Assembly (NCBI GenBank): GCA_001584585.1
Contig: LSYV01000002.1
Span: forward strand, 4,611,958-4,665,023
Direction: 5' to 3'
Origin: Gonium pectorale
Taxonomy: Eukaryota > Chlorophyta > Chlorophyceae > Chlamydomonadales > Volvocaceae
Length of the DNA: 53,066 nucleotides
Under the pieces are notes generated by a model. The model had not been told where the DNA came from. It did not search any database and saw only the letters and a program-made list of their open reading frames with translations. Shown one piece after another: positions 11,591 to 23,485 of the stretch. Every line of letters begins with the position of its first letter. Within the stretch, counting starts at the first letter, position 1. The translations under genes were made by a program, and so were the position numbers.

Positions 11591-14586
11591 TTAGATAATG
11601 AAGGCGCCATCGGCGTGCGCCTCGCTGCACTCAAGGCACGGGTTCTGGGTGAAGCCGGCCTTGGCCAGCAGCTCCCGCACGCCAATGACCAGGTTCCTGG
11701 GGAGACCGGCCAACGTTTCGTCCCTTCATTAAGGCCTTTCAGTAGGTACAGGTGATATCATAAAGACAAGTGCTTCATCATGAGGACACGTGCATGTAAC
11801 TTGCAGCAAGAGCAACGGCCTTACCGATACGTCAGCGGTTGGCCTGGGTGCTGCTGGTGATGGGCACGGATCACGGTCTGCAAAGAGTCGAAGGCACAGA
11901 CGAAATAGTTTGAGACCCAAAACGGCGAAGATAAACTGTTGAGTCCGCAGCCTTCCATGTACATGCAGTTGCTAGCTGCTGACCATGAGACATCTTCGAA
12001 TCGGACGAAAACCGAGCGAAGCCAAGCAGTGCCGCATTGCGAGGGCCAGAGGCCTTGTGCGCGGCTTGAACTGCCAGTCCGCTGTGCAGGGGCAGGCAAT
12101 AGACAATCTCGGCCTCAATATGACCAGGCCCCACCTGCATAGCGTTTGACAGGGCGCCGTGAGCCTTGTCGGGGTTGCCGCTGGGGCACGCGTCGGCGCT
12201 GGTTTCGTGGCTCTGGCAGCCGGTGATGAGGATGCCCACGTCCTTGGCCAGCTGCTGGTCACCTGGCGGCTTGACGCCCGCGGACGGGATCTTGATGTCC
12301 AGGTTGGGCTCCGCGAGAGCATAGGCGGCACCAGGGCCGGACGTGGCGTTGGCGGCCTGGCCCGTGGGCTGGTCCGCAGCGGGCGGCGACAGGCACGAGC
12401 ACAGCATCTGCATCAGGCCACCTCCGCCACCGGTCTTGAGCGTCTGGGCGCCTACAGGCAGCGAGAAAAAAAGAGCGCAGTGGAATGCAGGTACGCTGTG
12501 TTGTTGCGGAATGTGGTTCCTAAGGTCACAACGGTGCGCATTCTACACAACCCATATGCATCTGAAGCAGCAGGACAAACTGGTTTAGACACTTCATACC
12601 GTTAGTCAGCATGTTGTAAAGCTGCATGAACTGCTGCACCTTGGCACTGGCATCTGCCCCGAACAGCGACCCCAGGTTGGAGCGCACGTTGCCCGAGTTT
12701 ACGGGCTGGCCACCCAGCATTCCGCTGAGCATCCCGCAAAGGTCATTGAAAGGAAGCGCACTGCAAAGGCGAAACAAGGAGCGGCGAAACGAAATAGGTC
12801 AGGAACCCGCATTCCTGGCATGAAGGCCATAGCATGCCTGTTCCCCTGCGCAAGCTGTGCCAAGAGAGCAAGGTAAGTACACCCCACCATGGCTTGAATT
12901 CAGGATGCAGGTTTGATGGCAGCAAGGTCCGACCGATACAGGACTACAATTACATCGACAGCAAAACCTGCGGGACCAGACATCCACTTACCGGTTGGAG
13001 AGGTCACGGCCACCGGGCTGTCCCAGGGCGCCCAAAATGCCCTCCAGGAATCCCCCCTCAACCTGGGGCGGTGGAGGCGCCCCCGACTTGGGCCCGCTAA
13101 TTTGCACCGAGCCATGATCCAGGAGAGACCCGCTGTGGCAGCAGTCTGTCGGGAGGGATAGGCAATGCCAGGACAGCACTATCAAATTCCAAGAGGGCTC
13201 TTTGGCACGTGGAAGCAGGTGAGTACTAGGATGTTGTGAGCTTAATGGAATTCAACGAAACCACTGGCAGGAGGGCTGTGGAAATGGGGCCCACATGCTC
13301 AAATGGGCATCCGTTTGTGCCGGCAGGCAGAGCTATCACGCACCAGCGATGAATGTGAACTTGACACCTGGCTTCGCTTCCAGAGGGCGAAGCAGCACCC
13401 GGAGGTCGTCATCGCAGATCACGTTCATGTCTGCAAAGTATGAGGCACGGGGTAAAAATAGAGCGTGCCTCGTGAAAAGCGCTCCCATCATGTACTCCCA
13501 CAGTAGGCACATTGCTCAAATGCGTCATTGCAAGCAGGTCATTGTTGGCGCGTGCTTATCCATGCCGCTTCATGGCAAACTCATTGTCGAGTGCATGGAA
13601 GGTGGTATCCTCCGTTTCTCCCCCTCACCGGTCGGGCAGATGGCCTCGTCCTTGCCATCTGCGCGGGAACAGAGGGTGCATTAAGCGTGTCACACCGACT
13701 GGGCTCTGCAACCGGTATGCACGGCAACGGGAATGATTGCGAAAACCACGCACCTTTCTCGTCGCCGTCGTGGCTGGGGATCTGGGTCCCGTGCCCGCTG
13801 AAGTGCAAAACGATAGAATCGCCTGGCTGAGCGGCCGCAACCATGCTCGAGATTGCCGCCTGGGAATCCGCGAAGCGGCACAAGTTAGCCACAACGGATA
13901 TTGCATCTTATCGACTGCCTGGACAACATGTTTGTGCCCCTTGTATTCCCTACAGAGACGCACCTTGATGTTCTTTCCAGTGGGCTGCACGTACTGCTTG
14001 TCGGTATCAATCATGATGGTGATGTCCTCGGGCCGAAAGCCGTAGAACTCTTCAAGGATTGCCTGCACGCAGCCGAGATACACGACATGTCGGGTGCCCG
14101 TACCATGAACGCGCGCAAGGCCGTCGGCCGAGGCAAATTGAGTCCGATAGCATAGGTAGCGAGGGTTTCCCGGTGAAGGATGCGGGTGGAAACAGCTGGT
14201 GTGCCCTGCAAGGCCGTCGCTCCAACAGCACGGGAGGCAACGTATGTGCCTGCCTAACCGAAGAGAGATAGCACTAACACGAGACATCGGCGACACCGCC
14301 GTCCGGAAGCCCTACAGGCCGGCATACGGGCATACCGGTACCGCTTTGCACCGAAATCATGACCGCAACGCATCGGTCGCCACAGCCCATCCTGCTAGAC
14401 GTAACGTACCTTCATACCCCACACGTCGTTGATGCAGCCCCTGAGCGCGGCATTCGTGCCTGCGCACCAGGCGCGGACGGGTCAATCCGCAACTGGAACT
14501 TCTGTCAACCAGTGACAATTTTCACAGCATGGGTGCCACTGAATACCTGGGTAGTTGCAGCCAATAAGGACAGCCTTTGATGGCAT
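11591..14586 (-). CDS. Type II metacaspase (cysteine peptidase, family C14)
   Basis: Eleven exons (14586-14547, 14459-14410, 14062-13964, 13859-13754, 13658-13629, 13430-13344, 13145-12992, 12760-12600, 12451-12135, 11877-11825, 11696-11591) join in frame to 400 codons plus TAA. The p20 region opens with MPSKAVLIGCNYPGTNAAL. The catalytic His lies in HFSGHGTQ (about residue 86) and the catalytic Cys in DCCHSG (about residue 140). DMNVICDDDLR precedes the Cys, as in plant type II enzymes. A linker of about 150 residues, rich in Gly/Pro/Leu, separates p20 from a p10 region with GILITGCQSHETSADA and GALSNAM. These enzymes are Ca2+-dependent, cleave after Arg or Lys, and self-process in the linker. 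The usual DSCHSG is DCCHSG here, giving two adjacent cysteines. A 26-nt upstream exon could extend the N-terminus by nine residues. Confidence 0.93.
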
Positions 14587-14811
14587 CCTGTCTAGTGGGT
14601 GGCGGGCGCGGGGAAGCTGTCCGTCGCTCAGCGGCCGGGACAAGTGCGTAAGTTCGCGAATGACGTTTGTGTATTCAGATGACTGAATTAGCAGGCATAG
14701 AAAAAGCAAGAGATAAAATCAGAGTGCAACCGTCCTTGATATACGGCAATCGGCAATGAGTTTAATCGATTTCAAAGATCACGAGTCTGAGGCGTGTACC
14801 TTTACCTTCAC

Positions 14812-14837
14812 CGCAGCTTGGCCGGGGCGGATGCCAT
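14812..14837 (-). other. Possible alternative first exon of the metacaspase
   Basis: An ATG followed by eight codons and two bases ends at a GTGAAG donor. The first metacaspase exon is preceded by CTAGACAG, a good acceptor, one base before its ATG. Joining the two keeps the frame and gives MASAPAKLR before MPSKAVLIG. Alternatively the acceptor belongs to a 5' UTR intron. Confidence 0.4.
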
Positions 14838-15504
14838 GCGTTGGCAGGAGCTTGGCCACGTTGCGGACCAGGGAACGATCTGCAGCCTTGCTCAGACACA
14901 CTCTAGTGGTGAGTATTAATATAGTGAAGACATGAGATAGGCAAAGCAGTTCCCACCGAAATTCGCGGGAACTTATTCTCGGCTTGTACAGCTTTTGGGA
15001 AAGCTAGGTGGGAAAGCTAGGTGGGTGCTGACGAATACGGGGTCTACACCAAGGACACAGGGCTGCCAGGGGGCAGAACTCCTTCGCGGACCCCAGGGTC
15101 GGTCCTGACGGGCCAACCTGGTTTCCCCTTCGCACACTTCACAATACGCACATGAACGCCTGGCGCACATTTCCGTGCTGGTAGCATACAGGTCTGCAGG
15201 GGACTCTTGCGCTGTATATGCCCCATCTCATCCCGCGCCACTCGCAGTTGAGGCTTTTCTCGTGAGTCGAAGCAAGGGAGCCTCCTCGGCGCCGCAAAGC
15301 AGCCATCAACATCCGCTGGTGAGCGGCAGACAAACATCTGACTGCCTGAACAGACCCGAGATACAGCAGCGGGTGACATGCGTGAGGGCGTGCGGCTCGC
15401 ATACCCTCACGGTTGGGTTCTGGCGAGGTGAGCCAGCAGTATCAGCACCTAACAAATATGTCGCTTGCACCTTTACACCATTTTCATGCTGGCTGTGTTC
15501 ACAG
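14838..15504. other. Divergent region, metacaspase / RAD51D-like gene
   Basis: Must contain the promoter of the minus-strand gene and the unlocated 5' exon or exons of the RAD51D-like gene. I could not fix a start codon or exon here with confidence. Confidence 0.4.
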
Positions 15505-17232
15505 GGCTCCGTACACGAAGTACATGCGTCAGTCGATGCTGCAATTCTGGCGACGATTGAGGCAGCTGCAGCGGGCTTCCTCGTGCCGCCTTGGCGAAGC
15601 GGGTTACAGTTGATGCGCGAGCTCCGCAACAAGATTCAAGTCCTGCCTACTGGTTGCGCCCCGTGAGTCTGGCAATTGGCAAGCGTTAGCAGGCCTGTAT
15701 GGATGCCGTCATGTGGTTGAACGGAACAGGCGGGCCCATGTCATCGACAACTACGAAGAGGACAGGACCAACGCATGTTTATTTGGGTTTTTATCATTGT
15801 CTCATGTGGAGCAGTCTGCGGAGCTGACGACGTGCGCTGCCTTGCTGCCTGCGCCGCTGTACTGGCTTTCATCCTTAACCTCCATCTCCATCATTTGCCC
15901 CATCTGCAGGATAGACACCCTGTTGGGTGGCGGGCTCAGGGAGGGCACGGTTGTGGAGGTGGCAGGCGAGACTGCCAGCGGCAAGACACAGCTGTGCCTG
16001 AGCGCCGCTGCCACGACGGCCTTCCGCGGGGAGCCCGTCTTCTATGTGGACACCACCGGCAGCTTCGCGCCCGAGCGCGTGGTCAGGATGGCACAGGCGG
16101 AGGCCGCGGTGACTCCCTTGGCTGGCGGCAGCGTAAGGGTGCGTATGCTCTTACGCGCCTGCGCCAACCTATTAAATCGCATGTGCACTGCCCCCCGTCG
16201 CACCAAATTAGCGCAGTCCGACGCGTATTTTCTATGACGCGCCAGCTGCTCGCTGAGCCTTGATCGGATAGCTTTGCCCTGCAACACCTGTGTTTAGCGC
16301 TGCTGCACGGCTGCCTGGCAGGACGGCGACCCCGGCCTGGCGTCTCGGGTGTTGGGCTGTATCCACGTGACTCGAGCGGCCAACGTGTATGAGCTGCTCG
16401 CCATCCTGGACCAGCTGCAAGCTGAGCTGCAGCGACAGCAGCAACTGCAGGAGGCGGCCCGGCAGCAACTCCGGCAGCATCAGCAGCTGCAGCAGCCGTC
16501 TGACGACCGCAGCGGCCCTCGGCTGCTGGTGGTGGACTCGGTGTCGGCGTTGCTGAGTACGGTCCTGGGCAACAACCAGCACATGCAAGGTGGGTAGGGG
16601 CTCGCGCACTCTACTCCCGAGTAACGGATTAACGGTGGAGCGGAGCGGAATCCCTTGTGAGCTCTCGATGCCGTATGCGAAAAGCGTGTACGGTATGCAG
16701 GTTCTTCCCAGCGAGTCTGGGGCGGCCGGACGTCTTTCAGGAAATGCTTGTTGTGGGTTGGCGATATGTTTCGGTATGGCTTGCAGGCACTGCGCTCCTG
16801 ACCACGGTAGGCCGCACCCTCAAGCTCTTGGCGGAAGCGAATGCGATAGCCGTGCTGATCACAAACCACGTCACCAGCTCGGGGCCCATGGCGCGCGGCG
16901 CCGGCGGTGGCCGAGACCCCGGCGGCGACCGGAGCGGCGGCCTTGCTGGAGGCCCAGTGGCTGGTGTTAGCGGCCTGAAGCCGGCGCTGGGGGAGCAGTG
17001 GCGGTCGCAGGCGCACATGAGACTGCAGCTGTCGCTAGATGACTCCCAGTCGTCTGGCTCCGGCGCCCGGCTGGCGACCCTAACCGCATCTCCCCTGCAG
17101 GTACGGTACGATGGGAGCGCGCTGGAGATGGGCACCAGCGTCTTCAATCTTTACTTGTCCTTGCACGGCCGCTGCGTGGCCTCTCGGTGCCTTGCAAGAT
17201 GGTTGAATCACTCGCAGAATTACGAAATGTGA
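15505..17232 (+). CDS. RAD51D-like recombinase paralogue (5' end unresolved)
   Basis: Four exons (15505-15662, 15910-16132, 16322-16589, 16787-17232) join in frame to TGA. The first one found reads GFLVPPWRSGLQLMRELRNK and TGC.PIDTLLGGGLREGTV, matching the linker before the ATPase core of plant RAD51D. Walker A is GETASGKTQ and Walker B is LLVVDSVSALLS. LITNHVT and GLKPALGEQW follow, as in RAD51D. RAD51D acts with XRCC2 and RAD51 paralogues in homologous recombination, binding ATP and ssDNA. Between Walker A and B there is a Gln-rich stretch of about 30 residues (LQRQQQLQEAARQQLRQHQ), longer than in plant or animal proteins. A Gly/Arg/Asp-rich insert follows LITNHVT. About 40 N-terminal residues expected for the family were not located. 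The final residues past VFNLYLSL are not conserved and the true stop may differ. Confidence 0.82.
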
Positions 17233-18879
17233 CGCAGTGATGGTCTCCATGATACCCCGGTTTAATACCCACCCGGCCGGTAACCACGTGCAGGCTTGCG
17301 GTCAACGAGTCACGTTCCGCATCCTTGACAGGGGAGTAACATGATCCAGGGCGAAACGCGGCACACTTGCATACTATCTGGCGCAAAGGAGATACATATT
17401 GTGGCGTTGGACGGCAGACTTCCAGCGGCAATAGGGCTGTGACGCATGCTGTGGTTATGGTCGTCCCATGAGTAGGCATGAGTCCACGGAGGCGGTGGGC
17501 ATTACGCATGCAGGAACTGAAGGAATGCCCTGCCTGTGCATGGGTATCTGTCCTGAGAATGATGAGCACTTGGTTTACGGACGCCGCTTGAAAGTTTGGT
17601 TTTGGCTATTGGTCACTAGGCTGGCAACAGTCTGCCCAGTCAGCGCCGCCGTACTGTGATACGGCAGACAGCTTAGGGACAGCACTCTTGAATCCGAGGG
17701 AGTAGGTTCATTATTATTATCATCAAATTCTGCACGGAGTGTACACCCTGTGCAAAAAGGGTCGATACCATCCACGATAAGTGATGGCTGTAAGTGTTGG
17801 GTACCCTCTACGTTACGATTCCGGCCTGCTGGCCATTGGTCGTTTTGCGTCATAAGCATGCCCGATGTTCTCCGTCTCAACAGATTTTGGCTTGGTGGAT
17901 GTGGCTGCTGACTGGACCTAGCGCCTACGATTCCCGGGCTTCGGCCAATGCGCCCCAACGTCTCTCCCTCTATTGATACATATTTGGGCGCGCTCCGGTA
18001 TGCGGTAACCGCACTCAAGCAGCCAGACCCAAGGCGAAGTTACCCATACATTTAAATGGTATAGAGTAGCGACCCACGCGCGCCTCACGGGTCAAGGACC
18101 TCCTAAACTTCGAGGAATGAGACCGCGCTGTGACCGATCATCACGCATCGTGCCTGGTCGTACCATATTCTTGGTTAGAATCTGCATGAACCAAGCCCAG
18201 AACACCCTTTGCACAGCAGAACCAATATGAAGGAATGAAGACGTAGACCACGCGTTGCCAGCCGTCCGCCATCATGGACCCGCACGGAAAGAAGACCAAT
18301 GGTAGAAACGAAAGGCACAGTTGTTGAAGACCTGTGAACATGCTACCGTAACGCGCTCCGCCTCCTTTGCAAAGCACACATCACCCAGCAGCGTTCCCAG
18401 ATCCCTGTCCCACATAAAGCAGTCGCCCACACCCTCACCGCGTCTGCCCGGCACGGCAACACCAGACCAGGCCACCCGCAGTAAACAGTAAGACCAGTAG
18501 TACCCGCTAAAGCCAAGGCTACGCTCAGTCACATTTGCAAGTAAGCCTTTACCGCTGTGCGACGCACGCCCAACGCTCGTGGAGTAAGCCGAAACCCACA
18601 CATACGCGCCCAGACAGCAACCACCGGGTTCCCAATCAAACAAATTGTCATATTATTGAGGACGCAGGCCGGAGTCGAGAGCAAAACCGCGGGGTTAAAT
18701 GAGTCTCATTCCGCCCTCGTCCGAGAGGCGACCGGAGCGCGTTGACATCGCAATGGGCGTGGCCGCGCCGCCGGGTCGATACGAAAGACCTGAACGCATA
18801 CACAACAGAAGTGAAGTTTGCAGACCTGCAGTGATCCCGAAGATATAGCAGAAAAGCTAGACCGGCGCCCGCTGGCGCC
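17233..18879. other. Convergent intergenic region, no gene seen
   Basis: About 1.6 kb between two convergent genes. ORFs here have no recognisable motif and no phase-compatible splicing. Base composition is less GC-rich than the exons. I see nothing further. Confidence 0.45.
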
Positions 18880-21800
18880 CTACCCATCGTTCGCCGCAGC
18901 TTCTCCCCCGGCTGCGACCGGCTCCCCCAACGACAGCGGCTCCGGCATTTTGAGCAGCGGCTGCGGAAGCGGCTGCGACAGCATGGACGGCAGGAGCATG
19001 CTTGATGGCGGGACGTTGCCTAGGGCCCGTTGCGTCATGAACTGCTGCAGCTGTTGCGACCCCTGTCCCATCAGCAGCTGTTGCAGCTGCCCCGTCCCAA
19101 GCACCGACAGCTGGCCCTGTTGAGGCTGCTGAGGCAGCCCGGCACCGGAAATGGACGGGGTCGTCTGCAGCGGGGTCGCCTGCAGTAGGCCAGAACCAAA
19201 GCTCGGGCCAAGGCTTGGTAGGCCCGCGCTCAGGCTTGACTGGCCCAGCAGGCCACCAGCACTGCCAAGCACGTCCAATGAGCCGCCGCTGTGCAGCGGC
19301 GGGAAGGGCGCCGCACCGGGCGAACCTGCTCGGCCCGCCGACCTCTCTGACGAGCCCACGCGCGTGCGCTGCTCGATTTGCCTCTGCAAGGAGGGGCAGC
19401 AGGTGCGCCAAGTTCGGCGCAGAGATCAAGGTACGTGGAATTATGGCAGGTCATGTGCATTGCGCACAATCACCCGTACTTCGACTCGAGCGACTCGCTG
19501 ATGGCAGTGTTGCGCATAAACTGAGCGTATCCTCGCTTCGCCCATAACCACCGGCACAGTCAAGTTCCCTAGACCCCATTCAATCCAGGAAATCATAATA
19601 AAGCTCAACTACAACATGTCTAGCGCATCTGGGACTCTAAACATTTGGACGAGACAACTGCTCCCACCGCACATGGAGGGCAATCCCCCAAAAGAAGGCC
19701 CGCAAGTTTGCCCCAGGGCACCCAAGAAGTCCGCCAGGCCCCAGACGACAATGCACCGAACACGAAGCGGCATGAAGCTCCCTAGCAGCCAATTCACCCG
19801 CAGCCAAGGAGGGCAGCGTCAACATTTTCCTAAGAAAGCGGCAAGAGGCCCACACACTCACGCCCAGAAGCATCAACCTACCGAGCACCCGGAAGACCTA
19901 CACACGCAAAAGCACCAGACAGCCGCCGCCCCACCCCAAACCCAGTATACTTAGCCCGACCTGCTGATATTCCTTCTTGAAATTGGATTGCCTCAGGCGC
20001 TTGATGTCCTCCTCCACCTCCAAGCAGGGATTCTCGTAGATGGCGCGCTTGAAGGATTCAATTTCGGCCAGGATGTCCGCAATGACCTGCCGACCGCAAG
20101 AGCATGTCATGGCATGGAGTCCATGTTGCGCCGCAGTCAGCGTTTTTATAGGAGCAATCAAAGACACAAGTGCACATATACATATCAACCGAGAATCCCC
20201 GGAGCGTCGCAGTTCAAAGTCCCTGTGCTCGTAAAGCAAATGGTAGCTGTGTGGACAACGACGTTCATGTGCTCCGCAGCGCTATGTTGGCGCGTTCGAC
20301 AACGCCTTTTCCGCCAAAGCGACCATCGCTGCAAACATGCGTGCCTCCCGCGCGGAATGCGAGCGCAAACAAGCAACTTCTGAGCAACTTCCTGAACCTA
20401 CATGACCCATGCTGGATGTTGCTTGAGCTGTGCTAAGCTGACCGCCAGAAGGGCAGACCGGCAGTGGCGACATGCGCAGGACACGCTTGCAATTCTCACG
20501 CTTTGGTTCAGCCGCGCGCACTTCGTTCCCCATGGCAAACCCCACAAGCCTCACCTCCTTGGTCGCCGGCTCTGTCGCGGCCCGCTCATTCAGGCTCTCA
20601 ATCAACTTGTCCATGGATTTGAGCTTCCGCGACGGCCAGCGCGGGATGCCCAGCGTGCGGCAGTGCTCCTTGAGCTTGGTCATGCCGATGCCCAGCTCGC
20701 GTGCAGCCTCCTCGATGTTGAGGTGGTACACCTGCTGCAGCCGCTCCTTAGTAATGCTGGCGATGCGGGCGCAAACGCCGTTGCGCACGGACCTGCAGGG
20801 CCAAGAGCACAGACAAGGTAAACAAAGGCATAATGATAGCCGCGCCGAGGACGTGCAATGCAACCGTTGCATGCCGTACCCCGAACAGGACGACATTGCC
20901 TTGCACTGGTAACCTGTTGTCTGCCTATTGCTTAGGGTCATTCAGGACCAATGCCTGGGCCACTGTCGTACAAATTAGCATTCGGCAACGGCCGCTGTGC
21001 TCACCGTGAAAGCTTCTCCGTATCGTGCCTTGAGCTGCTGCCATTGGCGCCCCCGCCGGAATGCGATCGACCCCGCTGCTGTGCGGCGGAGGCTTTGAGG
21101 GCAGCACGGTACCGCTCTGTGAGGCTCTTCCCACCAGCGCTGCCACCTGCTGAGCTGCCGCCGCCGCTGTTGTCGTTACTGCCGTCGCCTATCTCGTCAC
21201 CAATGTCATCCTCATCGTGTTCCATGCTGCCGCCGGAGGCATGCTCGTAAACGGCCCCGCCATCTGTGTCCTCTGCGTCCGGATGGGCATCGCGCACTAA
21301 GGGCCTTCCGCGGGCTAACGGGGCTCCGGACAGGGGCAGCGAGTCGGCCGACCGGAGCGGCACGGCCGCTATGCCTCGCGGACCACCTGCAGCTCCGAGC
21401 GACGGAGCCATTTGCAGCTGGTGCAGCCGCGGCAGCTCACAAACATGTGAGCCTGGGGCCGAGCCAGCAGAGGTACTCGGCGGTGCCGTTGCCGGCACCA
21501 CATCCACAGCAATGCTGGGCAGCCGTGCTAGCGCCAGCTCTCCACCCTCTGCGCCGCGCGGAGGCGCGGCACCGGAATCGTTCCCTTCTGCACCGCAGGC
21601 GGCCGCCTGGCCGTTGCCTTGAGCTGGCGCGCCGATTTGGCCAGCCTCATGTTTTGTCCCCGGGGTGGCTCCAGCCTGCTTTGGCACCAACTGCTCCTCC
21701 AGCATAGCAGCAGCCTCGGCTAGCTGCGCCAGGCGCCGAAGGTCGGCTGACGTTGTCGCCTCGACCCCGCTGGCGGCGTTGGCCGAAGCGGCATCGGCAG

Positions 21801-22903
21801 CAGCTCCATTTCCTGTGGGCTCCATGCCCGCAGCTCCGCCTCCACCGTGGGCGGTATCGATCACCGCCATGGCCGCGGAACCGCGGCGCGAGACGGGGCT
21901 TCTGCTGGCCTGGTCTAAAGACGCGGCCCGGGCTAGGCTTAGGGCGCGACTGCCCTTGGGAGCAGGCGAGCGCGCCGAGCGGCGTCCCGTCATCACGCTG
22001 CATCCCGGCTGCCATTCCATGGGCAGCGAGGCCGCGTTGGAGAATGCGGACTTTACCGACCCGTTTGCAATGGCATCGGCCTGGAATGAAGTGCTGACAC
22101 TCAGGCGGTTAACGGCTGGCCGAGCAAAGGGCGAGACAGGTGCAGCGCCTGGGGCCTGCTGCATGGTGGGCGGTGCGGTCCCAATGGCAGCAACGTGCGC
22201 CACAGCGTCCGCAGAGCCGCCGACTGCAGACTGGATCTGTGGGACAGGCGGCATATTCCTGAACAAGTACTGCGTGGCGGCAGGAAGGCACGCCACTGTC
22301 CAGCGAAGCGTTTCCCGGGCCCGTTTTGCATACCATACCTACCGCTTGCGAGCTCGTGCCGCCATCTGTGCGCGTACGCTTTTGGTCATAAGCCCCGTCG
22401 GTGTCGCCCCGGCTCTCCGTACGCTGAAGCGGCAGCTCACGCTTCAGCGACCCGGTCCGAGCCATGTCCAATGCTGTGCCCCCAGTACGCTCTCCGCTAC
22501 CCTGCTGCGCCTGAGGAGCTGTCAGCTGGCGGGGCCGGAAGCCAGCAGACTGAAGCGCCGCATGCGCCACCGCCACGAGACGTGCTGGCGGGGGCAGCTC
22601 AGAGCGCCCGCGCGTCAGCGGCTGGTCCATTGAGGGAAACTGTACGAGGGACGTTGAGGGCGGGCGCAACGTCACTGTCAGCGGAACCATGACCCGCATC
22701 ATGCACGGCACGGCGCGGCCCGGCAGGGCGCTCACCGTGGGAACCGCCGATCCTGCGCCGACGCCGCTCATTAAAAACGGACCACCGAGAGTTGCTGGTT
22801 GCTGGGAAGTCGAAGCAACCGGCACCGGAGGAAAGGGAACGGCGCCGACCTCCGGTTTGACTCCTTGTTGCAATTCATCGTTCCCAGCATTGACAGCATC
22901 CAT
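18880..22903 (-). CDS. RWP-RK transcription factor
   Basis: Five exons (22903-22343, 22269-21005, 20792-20555, 20086-19961, 19383-18880) join in frame to 897 codons plus TAG. The frame is open upstream to a TTG at 22978, but the first in-frame ATG is the one used here. Residues 1-608 are mostly low-complexity and acidic or Ser/Gly/Ala-rich. The DNA-binding RWP-RK domain lies at about 620-680: LNIEEAARELGIGMTKLKEH, then RTLGIPRWPSRKLKSMDKLI. A charged helical segment follows (FKRAIYENPCLEVEEDIKRL), then a Gln/Leu/Pro-rich C-terminal region of about 165 residues resembling an activation domain. RWP-RK proteins in green algae control nitrogen responses and gamete or mating-type differentiation (for example MID). 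This one lacks a visible PB1 domain, so it is not a full NLP. Which member it is cannot be decided here. It diverges from the DUF1995 gene. Confidence 0.88.
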
Positions 22904-23485
22904 TGGCCAATGCCCTGGTGTTCGGGGGGAAGACGCCAGGAGCCGAAGCAGGGGCTCCAGCCGCTTTGTGGAGATCAATGCACTGTGAGCCGCTCCAGAT
23001 GATGCCGAATGCCGAATGCTTGATTGTGCGCGAGCGAGGGTGCGCGAGCAAGACGGCTAAGTGCGACTCCACGACTCCCCAACCTTCCTGTGTCTCCCCC
23101 TCTCCCTGGCGCATACTGGTAGTCCGCTCTCACCTTTTCCCGTCTGTATCGTCCGACCAACTTCAGGAGGCTGCCATTCCTTTGACAAGGCGCCGCAGGG
23201 TACAAAACTGCCCAGACCTCTGTCGACCAGGAAGGCAACAATGCCAATGTGCGGATGTGCTATAGAACGTCGAAACCCAGGAACGAAAGAGGACGACGTC
23301 TCGCGCGACAGCGACGTGCAAGCAGGAGTCAGAGAAGAACAAAGGGCCCCCAAAGGAATGAGCCTCCCTATTATGGCGAGTTACATATTAGCATGTACCT
23401 TTAAGTGAGACCCCAATAGTATCCGAGCCGTACCACGGTCCACAAGGTCACCAGTGCCTCGTTTCCGGATTATGTCGCATTCACG
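22904..23485. promoter_or_regulatory. Divergent intergenic region, RWP-RK / DUF1995
   Basis: About 580 bp between two divergent start codons, so it should hold both promoters. No TATA-like or other motif was assigned. Confidence 0.4.

Noticed and set aside
14799..14886. Minus-strand peptide NVAKLLPTHGIRPGQAAVK as an exon
   Set aside because: It looked coding, but joining it to the metacaspase breaks the frame. The shorter ATG frame in the same place fits instead.
21665..22633. 322-codon plus-strand ORF
   Set aside because: Antisense to the RWP-RK gene exons, whose minus-strand splicing and domain are clear. It is open only because of high GC.
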